Shown: positions 33,692-42,624 of the stretch, piece after piece
How positions within the stretch are numbered: the stretch's first letter is position 1
Layout of the letters: each line of letters starts with the position of its first letter
Assembly: GCA_005954745.1 (NCBI GenBank)
Contig: CP040679.1
Location: 124,001 to 188,000 of the forward strand
DNA: 64,000 bases
From: Halostella pelagica
GTDB lineage: Archaea; Halobacteriota; Halobacteria; Halobacteriales; Natronoarchaeaceae
Direction of reading: 5' to 3'
Translations under genes and position numbers: made by a program
The notes under the pieces: generated by a model
What the model was told of the DNA's origin: nothing
Seen by the model: the letters and a program-made list of their open reading frames with translations, nothing else
The model's database searches: none

Positions 33692-34981
33692 ATGCCCGCT
33701 AACACAGTTACAGACTCTGAATCAGACGACGAACCGGAACACGAATCCGCTCTAGAGACGGCTCGCCGACAGCTCCGCGAGGCAGCCACGCACGTAGACG
33801 TCGATCCTGGCGTTATCGAACGTCTCAAACACCCGACCCGGGTCGTCGAAGTCGCCGTGCCGCTCAAGCGCGACGACGGTAGCGTCGAGGTATTTACCGG
33901 CTATCGAGCACAGCACGACGACGTCAGAGGCCCCTACAAGGGAGGGCTCAGATACCACCCTGACGTATCGTCACAGGAGTGCGTCGGACTTGCGATGTGG
34001 ATGACGTGGAAGTGCGCCGTCATGGACATCCCGTACGGCGGAGCGAAGGGTGGGATTATCGTCAACCCGAAAGAGCTCAGTACGGACGAAAAGGAGCGAC
34101 TCACCCGCCGGTTCGCCGAGGAGATCCGCGACGAGGTCGGTCCGAATCAGGACATCCCCGCGCCGGACATGGGGACAGACGCGAAGACGATGGCCTGGTT
34201 CATGGACGCCTACAGTATGCAGGAGGGCGAAACCATCCCCGGGGTCGTCACTGGCAAGCCGCCGGTCATCGGCGGGAGCTACGGCCGTGAGGAGGCACCC
34301 GGCCGAAGCGTCGCCATCATCGCTCGCGAGGCTATCGACTACTACGACAAAGACATCCGGGACACCACTGTCGCAATTCAGGGGTACGGCAGCGTCGGAG
34401 CGAACGCCGCCCGCCTCCTCGACGAGTGGGGCGCAGATGTCGTCGCTGTTAGCGACGTTAACGGTGGAATTTACGATACCAGCGGTCTCGATACTCAGTC
34501 GGTTCCGTCGCACAAGGAGGAACCGGAAGGTGTCATGAGTCAAGAGGCCCCGAACACGGTAACGAACGAGGAACTCCTGGAACTCGACGTCGACGTCCTC
34601 ATTCCCGCCGCGATCGGGAACGTGATCACGATCGACAACGCCGACGATATCAAGGCCGACATCGTCGTCGAGGGGGCAAACGGTCCGACGACCTCCGGTG
34701 CGGATTCCATCCTCGACGAACGCGATATCCCGGTCGTCCCCGACATCCTGGCTAACGCAGGCGGTGTGACCGTGTCGTACTTCGAGTGGCTACAGGACAT
34801 CAACCGCCGCAAGTGGTCGAAAGAACGGGTCCAAAACGAACTCGAATCGGAGATTATGTCGGCGTGGGACAACGTCAAAGCGGAGGTCGAGGCGAGCGAC
34901 ACGAGTTGGCGGGACGCGGCTTACATCGTCGCGCTGAACCGGATCGGCGCAGCGAAGGAAGCCCGCGGTCTCTGGCCATAA
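33692..34981 (+). CDS. gdhA: glutamate dehydrogenase
   Basis: NAD(P)-dependent Glu/Leu/Phe/Val dehydrogenase of 429 residues. It has the substrate-binding region [12 protein letters not shown], catalytic Lys in [13 protein letters not shown] and [19 protein letters not shown]. The Rossmann domain begins with [17 protein letters not shown], and [15 protein letters not shown] lies near the C-terminus. It interconverts 2-oxoglutarate plus ammonia with glutamate, linking carbon and nitrogen metabolism. The N-terminal 25 residues are acidic and disordered ([13 protein letters not shown]), typical of halophiles. Family assignment is secure; cofactor preference is not visible. Confidence 0.95.
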   Translation: MPANTVTDSESDDEPEHESALETARRQLREAATHVDVDPGVIERLKHPTRVVEVAVPLKRDDGSVEVFTGYRAQHDDVRGPYKGGLRYHPDVSSQECVGLAMWMTWKCAVMDIPYGGAKGGIIVNPKELSTDEKERLTRRFAEEIRDEVGPNQDIPAPDMGTDAKTMAWFMDAYSMQEGETIPGVVTGKPPVIGGSYGREEAPGRSVAIIAREAIDYYDKDIRDTTVAIQGYGSVGANAARLLDEWGADVVAVSDVNGGIYDTSGLDTQSVPSHKEEPEGVMSQEAPNTVTNEELLELDVDVLIPAAIGNVITIDNADDIKADIVVEGANGPTTSGADSILDERDIPVVPDILANAGGVTVSYFEWLQDINRRKWSKERVQNELESEIMSAWDNVKAEVEASDTSWRDAAYIVALNRIGAAKEARGLWP

Positions 34982-35359
34982 CCGCGATCTGCTACGACGG
35001 TCCCGGGATTTGACTGTTTGTCCATAACGGGCCGCGTACGAACTATTTCCGGTACGTGCAACCCGTTTGGACCGAACTCTTGTCGGAACACGCTCTCGCC
35101 CCAACGAGTTGCGACTCCATGAAACACTGAGAACGCGGTGCTGACGCGGTGACTGTACCGACTATCGGTATTGGACCCCCTTGGTTCAGGCGGCAGGTCT
35201 GATCGCGTACTCTTGCTCCGTTTGCTGGTTAGTCGTAACGCTGACCGGTTCCTCCCATATTATTTTAATAACTTATAGAAAAACCGTGCCAATGATTACC
35301 TAAATAGATATATATACTCGCTCTGCGTACATAGAAATAGGAAGTTTCCTTCCGTCACC
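34982..35359. other. intergenic region upstream of the DoxX gene
   Basis: 378 bp without a convincing gene. The last 110 bp are AT-rich, with ATTATTTTAATAACTTATAG near 35265 and a TATA-like GATATATATACT at 35306-35317, roughly 45 bp before the DoxX ATG, so the transcript probably has a short leader. Nothing else was recognised in the left part. Confidence 0.5.
35306..35317 (+). promoter_or_regulatory. TATA-like element of the DoxX-family gene
   Basis: AGATATATATAC precedes the ATG at 35360 by about 45 bp, leaving a leader of roughly 20 nt if the start lies 25 bp further on. It is the best TATA match in the gap. Confidence 0.45.
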
Positions 35360-35935
35360 ATGACTACATCCACTCTCTCGCCAGAAACCCGCAACACGTT
35401 CGAAAGCACCATCGGCGGTTACACCGTCAGCGGTCGCGCCCACAGCCTCTCCGCGTGGTTCGTGCTCTCGCTCCGTCTAATGATGGGCTGGGCGTTCGCG
35501 TCCTCCGGATTCACGAAGATCACGGCTGCCGAACCGTTCAGTGCGGGCGGCTACCTCACACACGTCGCGGCGACCAACGGGAACCCGCTGGCTGACGTGT
35601 TCGCCTGGATGGGATCGACCCCGTGGTTCGTGGAGTTCGCGAACGTCGCGGTCCCGTGGGGCGAACTGTTCATCGGCCTCGGCCTGCTCGTCGGAGCGAT
35701 GGTCCGCCTCGCCGCGTTTTTCGGCGCGCTCATGATGCTCATGTTCTACTTCGGGAACTGGGATATCGCTCACGGCGTCATCAACGGCGACTTCGCGTAC
35801 ATGCTCGTGTTCCTCGCCGTCGCGGCCTTCGGAGCCGGTCGCATCCTCGGCGTAGACGCCTGGATTGAGAACTACGACATCGGTGGTCAGACGCTCACCG
35901 AACGATTCCCCGCTCTCAGGTACGTTCTCGGATAG
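35360..35935 (+). CDS. DoxX/DoxD family membrane protein
   Basis: A 191-residue protein with four hydrophobic segments: FVLSLRLMMGWAFASSGF, a segment near 80-105, ELFIGLGLLVGAMVRLAAFF and YMLVFLAVAAFGAGRILG. The SGFTKI segment with a charged/aromatic pair and the AFFGALMMLMFYFGNWD region fit the DoxX family. Members of this family are quinone-linked membrane proteins, such as the thiosulfate:quinone oxidoreductase subunit DoxD. Which substrate this copy uses is unclear. The gene has no obvious partner nearby and is monocistronic. Confidence 0.85.
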   Translation: MTTSTLSPETRNTFESTIGGYTVSGRAHSLSAWFVLSLRLMMGWAFASSGFTKITAAEPFSAGGYLTHVAATNGNPLADVFAWMGSTPWFVEFANVAVPWGELFIGLGLLVGAMVRLAAFFGALMMLMFYFGNWDIAHGVINGDFAYMLVFLAVAAFGAGRILGVDAWIENYDIGGQTLTERFPALRYVLG

Positions 35936-36010
35936 CGGCCGAAACTGTTCGGCGCGGACCCGAACGCCGTACTCCGAGGTACGAACCGGCCCAGACCGCT
36001 GAACTCTATT

Positions 36011-36190
36011 TCATCCACTATTCTCTGTCCGGCACCGACGACTTGGCGTCACCGTTCCTGACTTCAGGGCACGTTGACTATTGCCCGTCCGCGGAGACGA
36101 CTGTTGGCCTCGGTGGACGTACCGAATCCTGATGTTCTTCGCTGCATTGTCGTCCGCGTTCGCTGGACTGCTCCAACGACTCACGCACAA
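36011..36190 (-). pseudogene. TnpB (IS200/IS605-type) C-terminal remnant
   Basis: Reverse-strand translation gives a fragment ending like haloarchaeal IS1341/TnpB proteins: SSPANADDNAAKNIRIRYVHRG, with the ANAD-x-NAAKNI RuvC III motif (catalytic Asp intact), then GNSQRALKSGTVTP, the usual TnpB tail. Only about 55 codons remain. The upstream zinc-ribbon and other RuvC motifs are missing, and the frame runs into the K+ channel promoter. This marks a past insertion, now decayed. No TnpA or terminal repeats were seen. Confidence 0.7.
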
Positions 36191-36237
36191 ACGGTTACAG
36201 CCGACAGTATAAATACAGACAAAAAACACCCTCTCGT

Positions 36238-37875
36238 ATGTCATTGCGCTCCCGCCGGACCGGCTTCTACCTAGCGTTGGTCCTCGTAACGACTCTGGTT
36301 TTCACCGGGGCGTACAACACAGGTATGGCGGTCTGGGAGAACCGTCCGCAACCGCTGTACCGCTCTCTCGAAGTGGTCATCCAGAGCTTTACCACAACCG
36401 GGTATGGCGAAGACGCGCCGTGGCAAACGCCGCAGATGAACGTCCTCGCGATCACGATGCAACTCGCCGGTATTGGGCTGATCCTCACCGCCGTGGACGT
36501 GTTCGCCGTCCCGTGGCTCCGGGACGCGCTTACTCCGACGGCTCCCACGGCAGTCTCGGATGCTCGGGGACACGTCATCATCTGCGACCACACCCCCAGA
36601 ACCGACGCCTTCATCGCGGAGTTAGACGCTCGGGGACGCGAGTACGTTCTCATCGAATCCGATCAGAACGCGGCACGCGACCTCCACGAAGCGGGGTATA
36701 ACGTCATTCACGGAGAGCCGGAGTCGACAGAAACGCTAGCGAACGCACGAACGGCTTCGGCGATAGCCGTCGTCGCCGACGCCGCCGACGATACGAACGC
36801 GAGTATCGCTCTCGCGGTCCGCGACGCCTACCCCGACGTGCGCGTGATAACGCTCGTACAAGACGCAGAACTCGCCCAGTACCATCGAGCGGCCGGCGCG
36901 AGCGAGGCTCTCTCTCCACGGCAGTTACTCGGCGAGAGTCTGGCAGAGCAAGCCCCCACTGCTGTCACGACGGATATCGAGGACGGCGTCGAGATCAGCG
37001 ATGATCTCGAACTTGTCGAACTCACAGTCGCGGAGGACAGCGACCTCTGTCATCGGACGTTCGCGGAGGCGAAACTCCGGAACCGGTTCGGCGTGAACGT
37101 GATCGGCGCGTGGTTCAACGGCGACTTCGAGACGCCCGTCGACCCGGCCGACGAACTGGTGGCAAGGACGAGACTCCTCGTAGCAGGTAAGTCCGACCAG
37201 ATAGCCGACCTGCAGGAGGCGACGTCCTCGACCGTCCGGGAGTTTTCCCCGCAACACGTCGTCATCGCCGGATTCGGTGACTCCGGACGGGCCGCCTACG
37301 AGGCCTTAGTGGGGTCTACCACCAGGATTTCCGTCCTCGATATAGAAGACGAGGAACGCGTCGATACTGTCGGTGATGCCCGCGATCCGGACGTGTTAGA
37401 AGCGGCGGGTATCGAGGACGTATCGGCACTGATCCTCACAGTCGCAGACGACACGACCGCGGTTTTCGCGACGCTCATCGCGCGAGAGCTGAACCCGGAC
37501 CTCCACATCGTCGTCCGGGCAAACGAGGAAGCGGACGTGAAGAAACTGTATCGAGCGGGCGCGGACTACGTGCAATCGTTAGCCACAGTCAGCGGACGGA
37601 TGCTTGCCTCGACGGTGTTCGAGGACGAGGAGGTGCTGGCGTTCGACAAGCAGGTCAGCGTCGTGCGCCTCCCTGCCGGTAAACTAGCGGGAAGCACGCT
37701 CGTCGATGAAGCGGTCCGAACGGTAACCGGTTGTACTGTCGTCGCGGTAATCAGAGACGGAGACACGGTCACCGAGTTCGATCCGTCGACGTTCGCGTTC
37801 GAGGCCGATGACGAAGTCATCATCGCCGGTACTGACGAGGCTGTCACTCGGTTCGAGCGACAGTTCAGCGGCTAA
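36238..37875 (+). CDS. potassium channel with two RCK (TrkA-N/C) units
   Basis: A 545-residue ion-channel protein. A membrane part (residues about 10-90) has two hydrophobic helices around a pore loop with selectivity filter TTTGYGE, a variant of the TVGYG motif. A first NAD-binding RCK domain follows (HVIICDHTPRTDAFIAEL, about 112-230) with its TrkA-C part. A second begins HVVIAGFGDSGRAAYEAL near 340 and ends in the C-terminal TrkA-C domain. This is the two-RCK-per-chain plan. It probably conducts K+ in response to nucleotides or ions. It has no partner gene nearby. Confidence 0.9.
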   Translation: MSLRSRRTGFYLALVLVTTLVFTGAYNTGMAVWENRPQPLYRSLEVVIQSFTTTGYGEDAPWQTPQMNVLAITMQLAGIGLILTAVDVFAVPWLRDALTPTAPTAVSDARGHVIICDHTPRTDAFIAELDARGREYVLIESDQNAARDLHEAGYNVIHGEPESTETLANARTASAIAVVADAADDTNASIALAVRDAYPDVRVITLVQDAELAQYHRAAGASEALSPRQLLGESLAEQAPTAVTTDIEDGVEISDDLELVELTVAEDSDLCHRTFAEAKLRNRFGVNVIGAWFNGDFETPVDPADELVARTRLLVAGKSDQIADLQEATSSTVREFSPQHVVIAGFGDSGRAAYEALVGSTTRISVLDIEDEERVDTVGDARDPDVLEAAGIEDVSALILTVADDTTAVFATLIARELNPDLHIVVRANEEADVKKLYRAGADYVQSLATVSGRMLASTVFEDEEVLAFDKQVSVVRLPAGKLAGSTLVDEAVRTVTGCTVVAVIRDGDTVTEFDPSTFAFEADDEVIIAGTDEAVTRFERQFSG

Positions 37876-37910
37876 TCCGCCGTGTCCGATCCGCGTGTCT
37901 AACGAGGGGG

Positions 37911-37922
37911 TAGTTTTTCTTC
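37911..37922 (+). terminator. T-rich transcription stop after the channel gene
   Basis: A TAGTTTTTCTTC run lies about 40 bp after the stop of the channel gene. Archaeal termination often uses such U-rich tracts; no stem-loop is obvious. Confidence 0.3.
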
Positions 37923-38011
37923 TGTCCCTGCTGTCTGTCTCTTTCGAATCCTCACCCGCGCCGACCGATCTGTACGTGCGGTTCTGTTTGTCGGGAAGTT
38001 CAGAAGCTGTG

Positions 38012-38905
38012 TCAGTCTTTGGACTGTTGTGGGGAAACTGAGAGTACAGGAATCTCCGACTCCCTGACGATCCGTTCGGTCGTACTACCGAGAACATATC
38101 GTTCGAGACCTGTTCGACCGTGCGTTCCCATTGCTATCAGATCGATCTCGTTCTCGCGTGCATACTGGAGCAGATCGCTTGACGGGATCCCTTCTCGAAC
38201 GCTGGTAACCGCGTCGAGGCCGGCCTCTCTGGCGCGTGTCGCGATCGCTTCCGTCGCTGATTCACCCTGTGACCGGAACTGGTCTAGCAGTTCGGTTGGT
38301 GGGGTAACGTTCGGGTTGGCTGCGAGCGAACTCACGTCTACGACGTTAACTGCGTGGATGCGTGCGCCCGCTTCCTGTGCGATCGCGATCCCGTGGTCGA
38401 TCGCCGCAGTCGCGGGTTCGCTCCCGTCTGTCGGAACGAGTATTTCGTCGTAACTGCCTGCGGGTGTGTTCTGTTCGGTCGCACGAACGGTCAGTACGGG
38501 AACGTCTGAGAGACGAACGACGCGTTCAGTTACACTACCCGTGATGTAACGGTTAATACCCGACCGACCGTGTGTCCCCATCGAAAGAAGATCGATCCCG
38601 TTCTCGTCGACGTATTCGAGTATCGCCTCGGACGGTTTTCCCTCGATGATGTCCGTTCGGATGTCGTCCGTCTCTTCTGCGACAGCCTCGACTGTCTCGA
38701 TCGCGTTCGTCCCTTTCTCTTCGAGTCGTTCGACGAACTCACGACTGACTCCTCCCGCATCGAATATTCCGCCTGCCGCCGTAACGTCGATCACGTTGAG
38801 CAGATGGACTGTCGCGTCAAACCGGCGTGAGAGTGCCAGTCCGTGTTCGCACGCCCGAACCGCGTGTTCGCTCCCGTCGGTCGGAACGAGAATGGTGTCG
38901 TACAT
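38012..38905 (-). CDS. universal stress protein with two UspA domains
   Basis: A 297-residue tandem UspA protein. Domain 1 (about 1-146) and domain 2 (about 153-297) each begin with a DxILVPTDGSE-like strand (DTILVPTDGSEHAVRAC and DEILVPTDGSEPATAAI). They end with ATP-binding motifs GTHGRSGINRYITGSVTERVV and GTHGRTGLERYVLGSTTERIV. Both retain the G-x2-G-x9-G(S/T) motif, so both halves could bind ATP. It is a stress-protective or signalling protein of haloarchaea, monocistronic, and its TATA-like region is AT-rich around 38925. Confidence 0.93.
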   Translation of the reverse strand: MYDTILVPTDGSEHAVRACEHGLALSRRFDATVHLLNVIDVTAAGGIFDAGGVSREFVERLEEKGTNAIETVEAVAEETDDIRTDIIEGKPSEAILEYVDENGIDLLSMGTHGRSGINRYITGSVTERVVRLSDVPVLTVRATEQNTPAGSYDEILVPTDGSEPATAAIDHGIAIAQEAGARIHAVNVVDVSSLAANPNVTPPTELLDQFRSQGESATEAIATRAREAGLDAVTSVREGIPSSDLLQYARENEIDLIAMGTHGRTGLERYVLGSTTERIVRESEIPVLSVSPQQSKD

Positions 38906-39094
38906 GTGTTACGTAACCATTCGATCCATCTTCTCTTAAAACAAGGCCGTTATTCCCGGACAATGAGACTAACCGGGGGACATCTTGTCGGTCGGGACTC
39001 GCCCTGAATCTCGCTTGTCGCCCGACGATCGGTGCCGACTGCCATGAGTTCCGCCGTCGTCGAGTCAGTTCGAACTACGTTGACGCTGACCGGT

Positions 39095-39184
39095 GGTCAG
39101 TCCCGCGCTCGCCCATTCAGTAGTTCGCGTTCGAACGGTCAGTCCCGCGCCCGAACGTTCAGTACTCTGCGTTCGAACGGTCAG
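39095..39184. repeat. 42 bp tandem repeat, two copies plus a partial third
   Basis: Units at 39095-39136 and 39137-39178 share GGTCAGTCCCGCGC...TTCAGTA...GCGTTCGAAC, and a third partial unit starts at 39179 (GGTCAGTG) and overlaps the stop codon of the reverse-strand membrane gene. It lies in the 3' region of that gene. It could come from local duplication; no function is proposed. Confidence 0.7.
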
Positions 39185-39879
39185 TGTCTGCGTCCATACG
39201 AAACGGTCAGCGCCATCAGTACGGAACCCACGACGATTACGACGCCGCTTCCCAGTACCAGCGATCTAGTTACTCGCGGGAACTGCTCGGCGACCGGAAC
39301 GAAGACTCGAACGTCCAGAGAGACGACCAGGAGTGCCCCTAAAACGTCGAATACGAGGTCAATCGCGGTATCACGCCACCCGTAGTGTACGAGAACTGGT
39401 TCGACGTTATACCGGTCACCGATGTCACGCGCAACAAGTTCGATCAACTCCCAGAACACCCCGCCGGCGAACGTGAAGAGAACCGTCAGCACCGCTATCA
39501 GCCCGAACGGGAGACCGAAACCGCCCGCACTTCCGGCCACGACGATCAGACTGTCGTAGAGAAGCGCTGCAATAAGCGCCGCGGAAACCGTATGGGTGAG
39601 AGAGTCCCACCACGGGATCGAATCGTACGGACCCAGCATTCCGAACGAGTGCAAACAGCCGGCCGCCGCGATCCACAGAGGTAACTCCGGTCCGAAACTG
39701 ACTCTCTGGGTGACGAGGAACTGAACGACGAACTCGACGACCGCTGGAAGTAGCGTGGCTCCGAACGAAACGAGCGCGTTCACGACGGCGGCGGCGTTCC
39801 GCCGACGAATCGCTTCGAGTAGAATCACAATGATACCGGCTTGGAACAGCACTACGCCGGCAGCGGCTAGTTCTTCCAT
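39181..39879 (-). CDS. hypothetical multi-spanning membrane protein
   Basis: A 232-residue membrane protein from ATG 39879 (an in-frame ATG lies at 39900). It has about seven hydrophobic segments, for example LAAAGVVLFQAGIIVILLEA and LIAVLTVLFTFAGGVFWEL. Acidic/aromatic motifs are DSIPWWDSLTHTVSAAL and RDTAIDLVFDVLGALLVV, which resemble the DUF2238/YjdF-type haloarchaeal membrane proteins with conserved D...H and D..FD pairs. The function is unknown. The stop codon overlaps the 42 bp tandem repeat. Confidence 0.7.
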   Translation of the reverse strand: MEELAAAGVVLFQAGIIVILLEAIRRRNAAAVVNALVSFGATLLPAVVEFVVQFLVTQRVSFGPELPLWIAAAGCLHSFGMLGPYDSIPWWDSLTHTVSAALIAALLYDSLIVVAGSAGGFGLPFGLIAVLTVLFTFAGGVFWELIELVARDIGDRYNVEPVLVHYGWRDTAIDLVFDVLGALLVVSLDVRVFVPVAEQFPRVTRSLVLGSGVVIVVGSVLMALTVSYGRRH

Positions 39880-39990
39880 TCGTCCACACTGCCCGTACAC
39901 GAGGCTAGTACGTGGCGATTACGGTTCTCCGACGGGCGGGAACGTGGCAACGAAAGACCAATCCGGGAGCGAGACAGGCGCTCGAAACCG

Positions 39991-40647
39991 TTATTCGTCC
40001 ACCGTATTCGAGGATAGCTGTTCTCCTGAACCATCAAGATAACGCGCAGGAACGAGCGCGACGATACGCTTCGCGGAGTCGAAGTCGAGAAGGAGGCCAA
40101 CCAGTCGGTCGGCAATCGCGGGGAGAGCACGTCGTACGACGGAGTAGACGGCGGCGACCGCCAGGGATCCGATCGCCAACAACCGTGGAACGCCGCCGAG
40201 AGCGATCAGCAATGGGCCGGCGAGCGCCACAGACAAGAGGAGGTCCTCGGGTGCTCCGTCGTACCGAACCCAGTGACGGGGCGCGATCCATCGACTGCGG
40301 CGGTGGTCGAATACGGCCCGATTCGAAGTCGCTTCCCACGGACGTAGCTCTAGCCCGCCACCGAAGATATCCGCGACGCTGTGGACGGCAGCGCCGATCA
40401 GGAAAAACAGGGCGGCTATCGGTTCGGCCGAGGGGTGCAAAACAGTGACCGGAACTGCCGCGACTGCGAGTACGCTGTAGTACACCGGATAGTGGAGCGT
40501 CTTCCGATGTCCGATGTACATATCGAGGTCCGGAACGACGCCGCCGAGAAATCCCGCCACGAGTGCGACCCCGGCGAACTCAGGCACTGCGAGTGCGTAC
40601 GGCAGGGCGAGTAGCATGCCCGCCAGGGCGTGTGTTGGAAGCATCAT
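39991..40647 (-). CDS. membrane-bound metal-dependent hydrolase (YdjM/DUF457 type)
   Basis: A 218-residue membrane protein from the ATG at 40647. The first helix carries MMLPTHALAGMLL, with the conserved His of the YdjM family. An AGFLGGVVPDLDMY segment has the DxD pair and HRKTLHYPVYYS has the HR-x2-xH pair, so the family metal-site residues are present. It has three or four membrane helices. It is annotated in the family as a metal-dependent hydrolase, but a natural substrate has not been established. Alternative in-frame ATGs at 40671 and 40644 exist. Confidence 0.82.
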   Translation of the reverse strand: MMLPTHALAGMLLALPYALAVPEFAGVALVAGFLGGVVPDLDMYIGHRKTLHYPVYYSVLAVAAVPVTVLHPSAEPIAALFFLIGAAVHSVADIFGGGLELRPWEATSNRAVFDHRRSRWIAPRHWVRYDGAPEDLLLSVALAGPLLIALGGVPRLLAIGSLAVAAVYSVVRRALPAIADRLVGLLLDFDSAKRIVALVPARYLDGSGEQLSSNTVDE

Positions 40648-40885
40648 CGTGTTGGATTCAAAGGGTCCCAAGTCACCTTAACCCGTCGGTCGTCCACGGT
40701 CGAACACTGCCTCCTCGGAACGTAACCGTCCGTAAAACAGTACTGACAGTATCGAGAACTTTCGTCGCCGGCCTCATTTCCTCACCTGTGACACAACGAA
40801 CGAACTCGTTTGCCACCGGCGTGACTACTGTTCTTTTAAGTACCTACCGTATATACGCAGTACTACCCGCCTATTCAGAATAGAC

Positions 40886-41302
40886 ATGTCACGACCGGAC
40901 TCGCCCGGCACAGTTGCTCTCGTCATTCTCGTAGCGATCGGCGGGGCGCTGGGCGCGAACGCGCGGTATTTCGTCGGGACGGCCGTATCGGGACTCGGCG
41001 GGACGTTCGTGGCGAACGTTCTCGGCTGTTTCTCGCTCGGTCTGCTTGTGTACGGGACCCAGCGCACGGACCTGATCGCCGAACGGGCGAAACTGCTCCT
41101 TGGGACCGGGTTTCTCTCCTCGTTTACCACGTACAGCACGTTCGCTCTCGAAACAGCGCAGTCGGAACCGGTGATCGGCGTCGGCTACGTCGTCGCCAGC
41201 TACGCAGTCGGATTCACCGCCGTCTTGGTAGGCCGCTCGACGGCACTGCACATCACGCCCGACCCGTCAGCGGCGGGCCGCACGGGTGAGTGTGACGCGT
41301 GA
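40886..41302 (+). CDS. crcB: fluoride channel subunit CrcB/FluC, first
   Basis: A 138-residue four-helix membrane protein. It has GGALGANARYFVG, then NVLGCFSLGL, and the pore motif GFLSSFTTYSTF with the conserved Phe and Ser/Thr residues. The Fluc family exports toxic fluoride as a dual-topology homodimer or as a pair of antiparallel proteins. The stop overlaps the GTG start of the second crcB by 4 bp, so this is a heterodimeric pair in one operon. The promoter region before it (40672-40885) has TTCTTTTAAGTACC about 50 bp before the start. Confidence 0.93.
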   Translation: MSRPDSPGTVALVILVAIGGALGANARYFVGTAVSGLGGTFVANVLGCFSLGLLVYGTQRTDLIAERAKLLLGTGFLSSFTTYSTFALETAQSEPVIGVGYVVASYAVGFTAVLVGRSTALHITPDPSAAGRTGECDA

Positions 41303-41649
41303 TAGATCCGACGTATCTGGTCGCCGCCGGCGGTGCCCTCGGAGCGCTACTGCGTCACTTCGTCAGTCGGGCCGTCCCGAGCGAAGCGTTTCCGCTGGGG
41401 ACGTTCACCGTGAACGTCCTCGGGAGTTTCGTCCTCGGTCTGACAGTCTTTCAGGAGTTCGGAAACGAGGCGTTTCTGCTCGTCGGAACCGGAGCCTGCG
41501 GTTCCTTCACGACCTTCTCCTCGTTTTCGGTCGATGTTGTCCGACTCTGGGACGACGACCGCCTCTTATCTGTCGGGTACGCTGCGGCGAACCTCTTTGG
41601 TTCACTGTCGGCTATCGCCGTCGCATGGTTCCTGTCCCGCGGATTGTGA
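41299..41649 (+). CDS. crcB: fluoride channel subunit CrcB/FluC, second
   Basis: A 116-residue partner starting with GTG and overlapping the first crcB by 4 bp. It carries the same motifs, GGALGALLRHFVS, NVLGSFVLGL and the pore segment GACGSFTTFSSFS. In heterodimeric Fluc pairs the two subunits insert in opposite orientations, and here the size difference (138 versus 116) and close coupling support that. No fluoride riboswitch was recognised upstream. Confidence 0.93.
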   Translation: MIDPTYLVAAGGALGALLRHFVSRAVPSEAFPLGTFTVNVLGSFVLGLTVFQEFGNEAFLLVGTGACGSFTTFSSFSVDVVRLWDDDRLLSVGYAAANLFGSLSAIAVAWFLSRGL

Positions 41650-42339
41650 CAACGATGGGTCGGCCACGGGCGTTCCGGATTGCAGAAAAGGGTATAACCT
41701 ATCACATATGTGGTTATTTATACCTGTAGAATATGTGGTTGGTTATATCTCCGGCTGATAGCGCTTAGCATTCGTCGCAGAATGTCTGTATTATAAATTT
41801 CAGATACAATCTTAGAAACCGGAATATCTACTTCTGAACGGTCCAAAGAAGGGTCCACGACCTGGTGCAGAAGGTCGATATACAGCCCGCCAGCGACGCG
41901 AGTCCGAACACGTTGCGCTCAATGAGGCCGTGATCTGAACCAACAGCCAGCAGTTCTACCTGTACGACACCGTCGATCCCGTAACGAACGAGTTCCCATA
42001 TCTAAGGCTCTTTACGACCGCTACGAAAGCGTCAACGCGAAGTTTCTCCGAGAGAGATCCAGGATAATCACGATGTCGAAGACGCAGTGTTTTTCGTCGC
42101 TCACGCATAGAATCTACGGGCTGCACTTCACCGATCTGGCTTCCGATTTCAGTCGGTTCGGCAGGGAAACCAGAATGCTGGCTAACGTATTTTCAAAGAG
42201 ACAAAACGATGAATATACTCGTTCAGCAATAGTTTCAATCACGTAAGCCAGTGACTGTCGAAACGTCGTTGCACGCCTTCGCCGTTTGGTGGAACTTGCT
42301 AAACAGGATGGGACTGCTCGTGTGACCCGCCGCAGGTGG
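41650..42339. other. decayed insertion region between crcB and the reverse-strand hypothetical gene
   Basis: 690 bp with no intact gene. The first 180 bp (41650-41830) are AT-rich and hold a direct pair of about 10 bp around 41704 and 41732 (ATATGTGGTT). From about 41831 onward the DNA carries the decayed transposase described separately. No terminal inverted repeats were found. Confidence 0.6.
41831..42304 (+). pseudogene. IS6-family transposase remnant, all catalytic residues lost
   Basis: Reading across several frame changes gives a clear haloarchaeal IS6-type transposase trace. The first frame reads VHDLVQKVDIQPASDASPN, a second reads HVALNEAVI, stop, TNSQQFYLYDTVDPVTNE, and later frames give EIQDNHDVEDAVFFVAHA, LRAALHRSGFRFQSVRQGNQ, RIFKETKR, YSFSNSFNHV and a final ETSLHAFAVWWNLLN. 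The DDE triad is gone: LDE is LNE, FLVD is FFVA, and the ERVF Glu is a stop. Multiple stops and frameshifts make this non-functional. It is about 475 bp of a nearly full-length gene. Confidence 0.8.
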
Positions 42340-42624
42340 TCAGATAACGTCGTCGGGGTCGTGGATGTCGGCCATCCGTTGAGCTTCGGCGGCGTACTGT
42401 TCCTGCAGGTCCGGGTCGTTGACCGAGCCGAGATTGTCGAGGTCGGCGTCGACGGCGGCGGTCGTTTCGCGCACGTCGCCGAAACTGGTGAGCGCTCGTT
42501 CCTTGCGGAAGTACCGTTCGCCGTCGGTGGTTGCGTAGGTGAGGATGATCATGTTCTGTTCGTCGTCGGAGTACGTTCGTTCGACCAACCACACCTGAAC
42601 GCTGTCGTCGGACTCGTCGCGCAT
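42340..42624 (-). CDS. hypothetical acidic protein, 94 aa
   Basis: An acidic soluble protein of 94 residues. A central strand region (VQVWLVERTYSDDEQNMIIL, ATTDGERYFRKERAL) is followed by a helical C-terminus ending in RMADIHDPDDVI. This pattern is familiar from small haloarchaeal proteins of unknown function, with no enzyme motif. It lies immediately next to the decayed IS6 remnant, whose end is at 42304, and is transcribed towards it. Confidence 0.6.
   Translation of the reverse strand: MRDESDDSVQVWLVERTYSDDEQNMIILTYATTDGERYFRKERALTSFGDVRETTAAVDADLDNLGSVNDPDLQEQYAAEAQRMADIHDPDDVI

Noticed and set aside
34921-35127. 68-codon reverse frame with a protein-like look (MFHGVATRWGESVF start)
   Set aside because: It overlaps the end of glutamate dehydrogenase on the other strand, has no promoter and matches no family.
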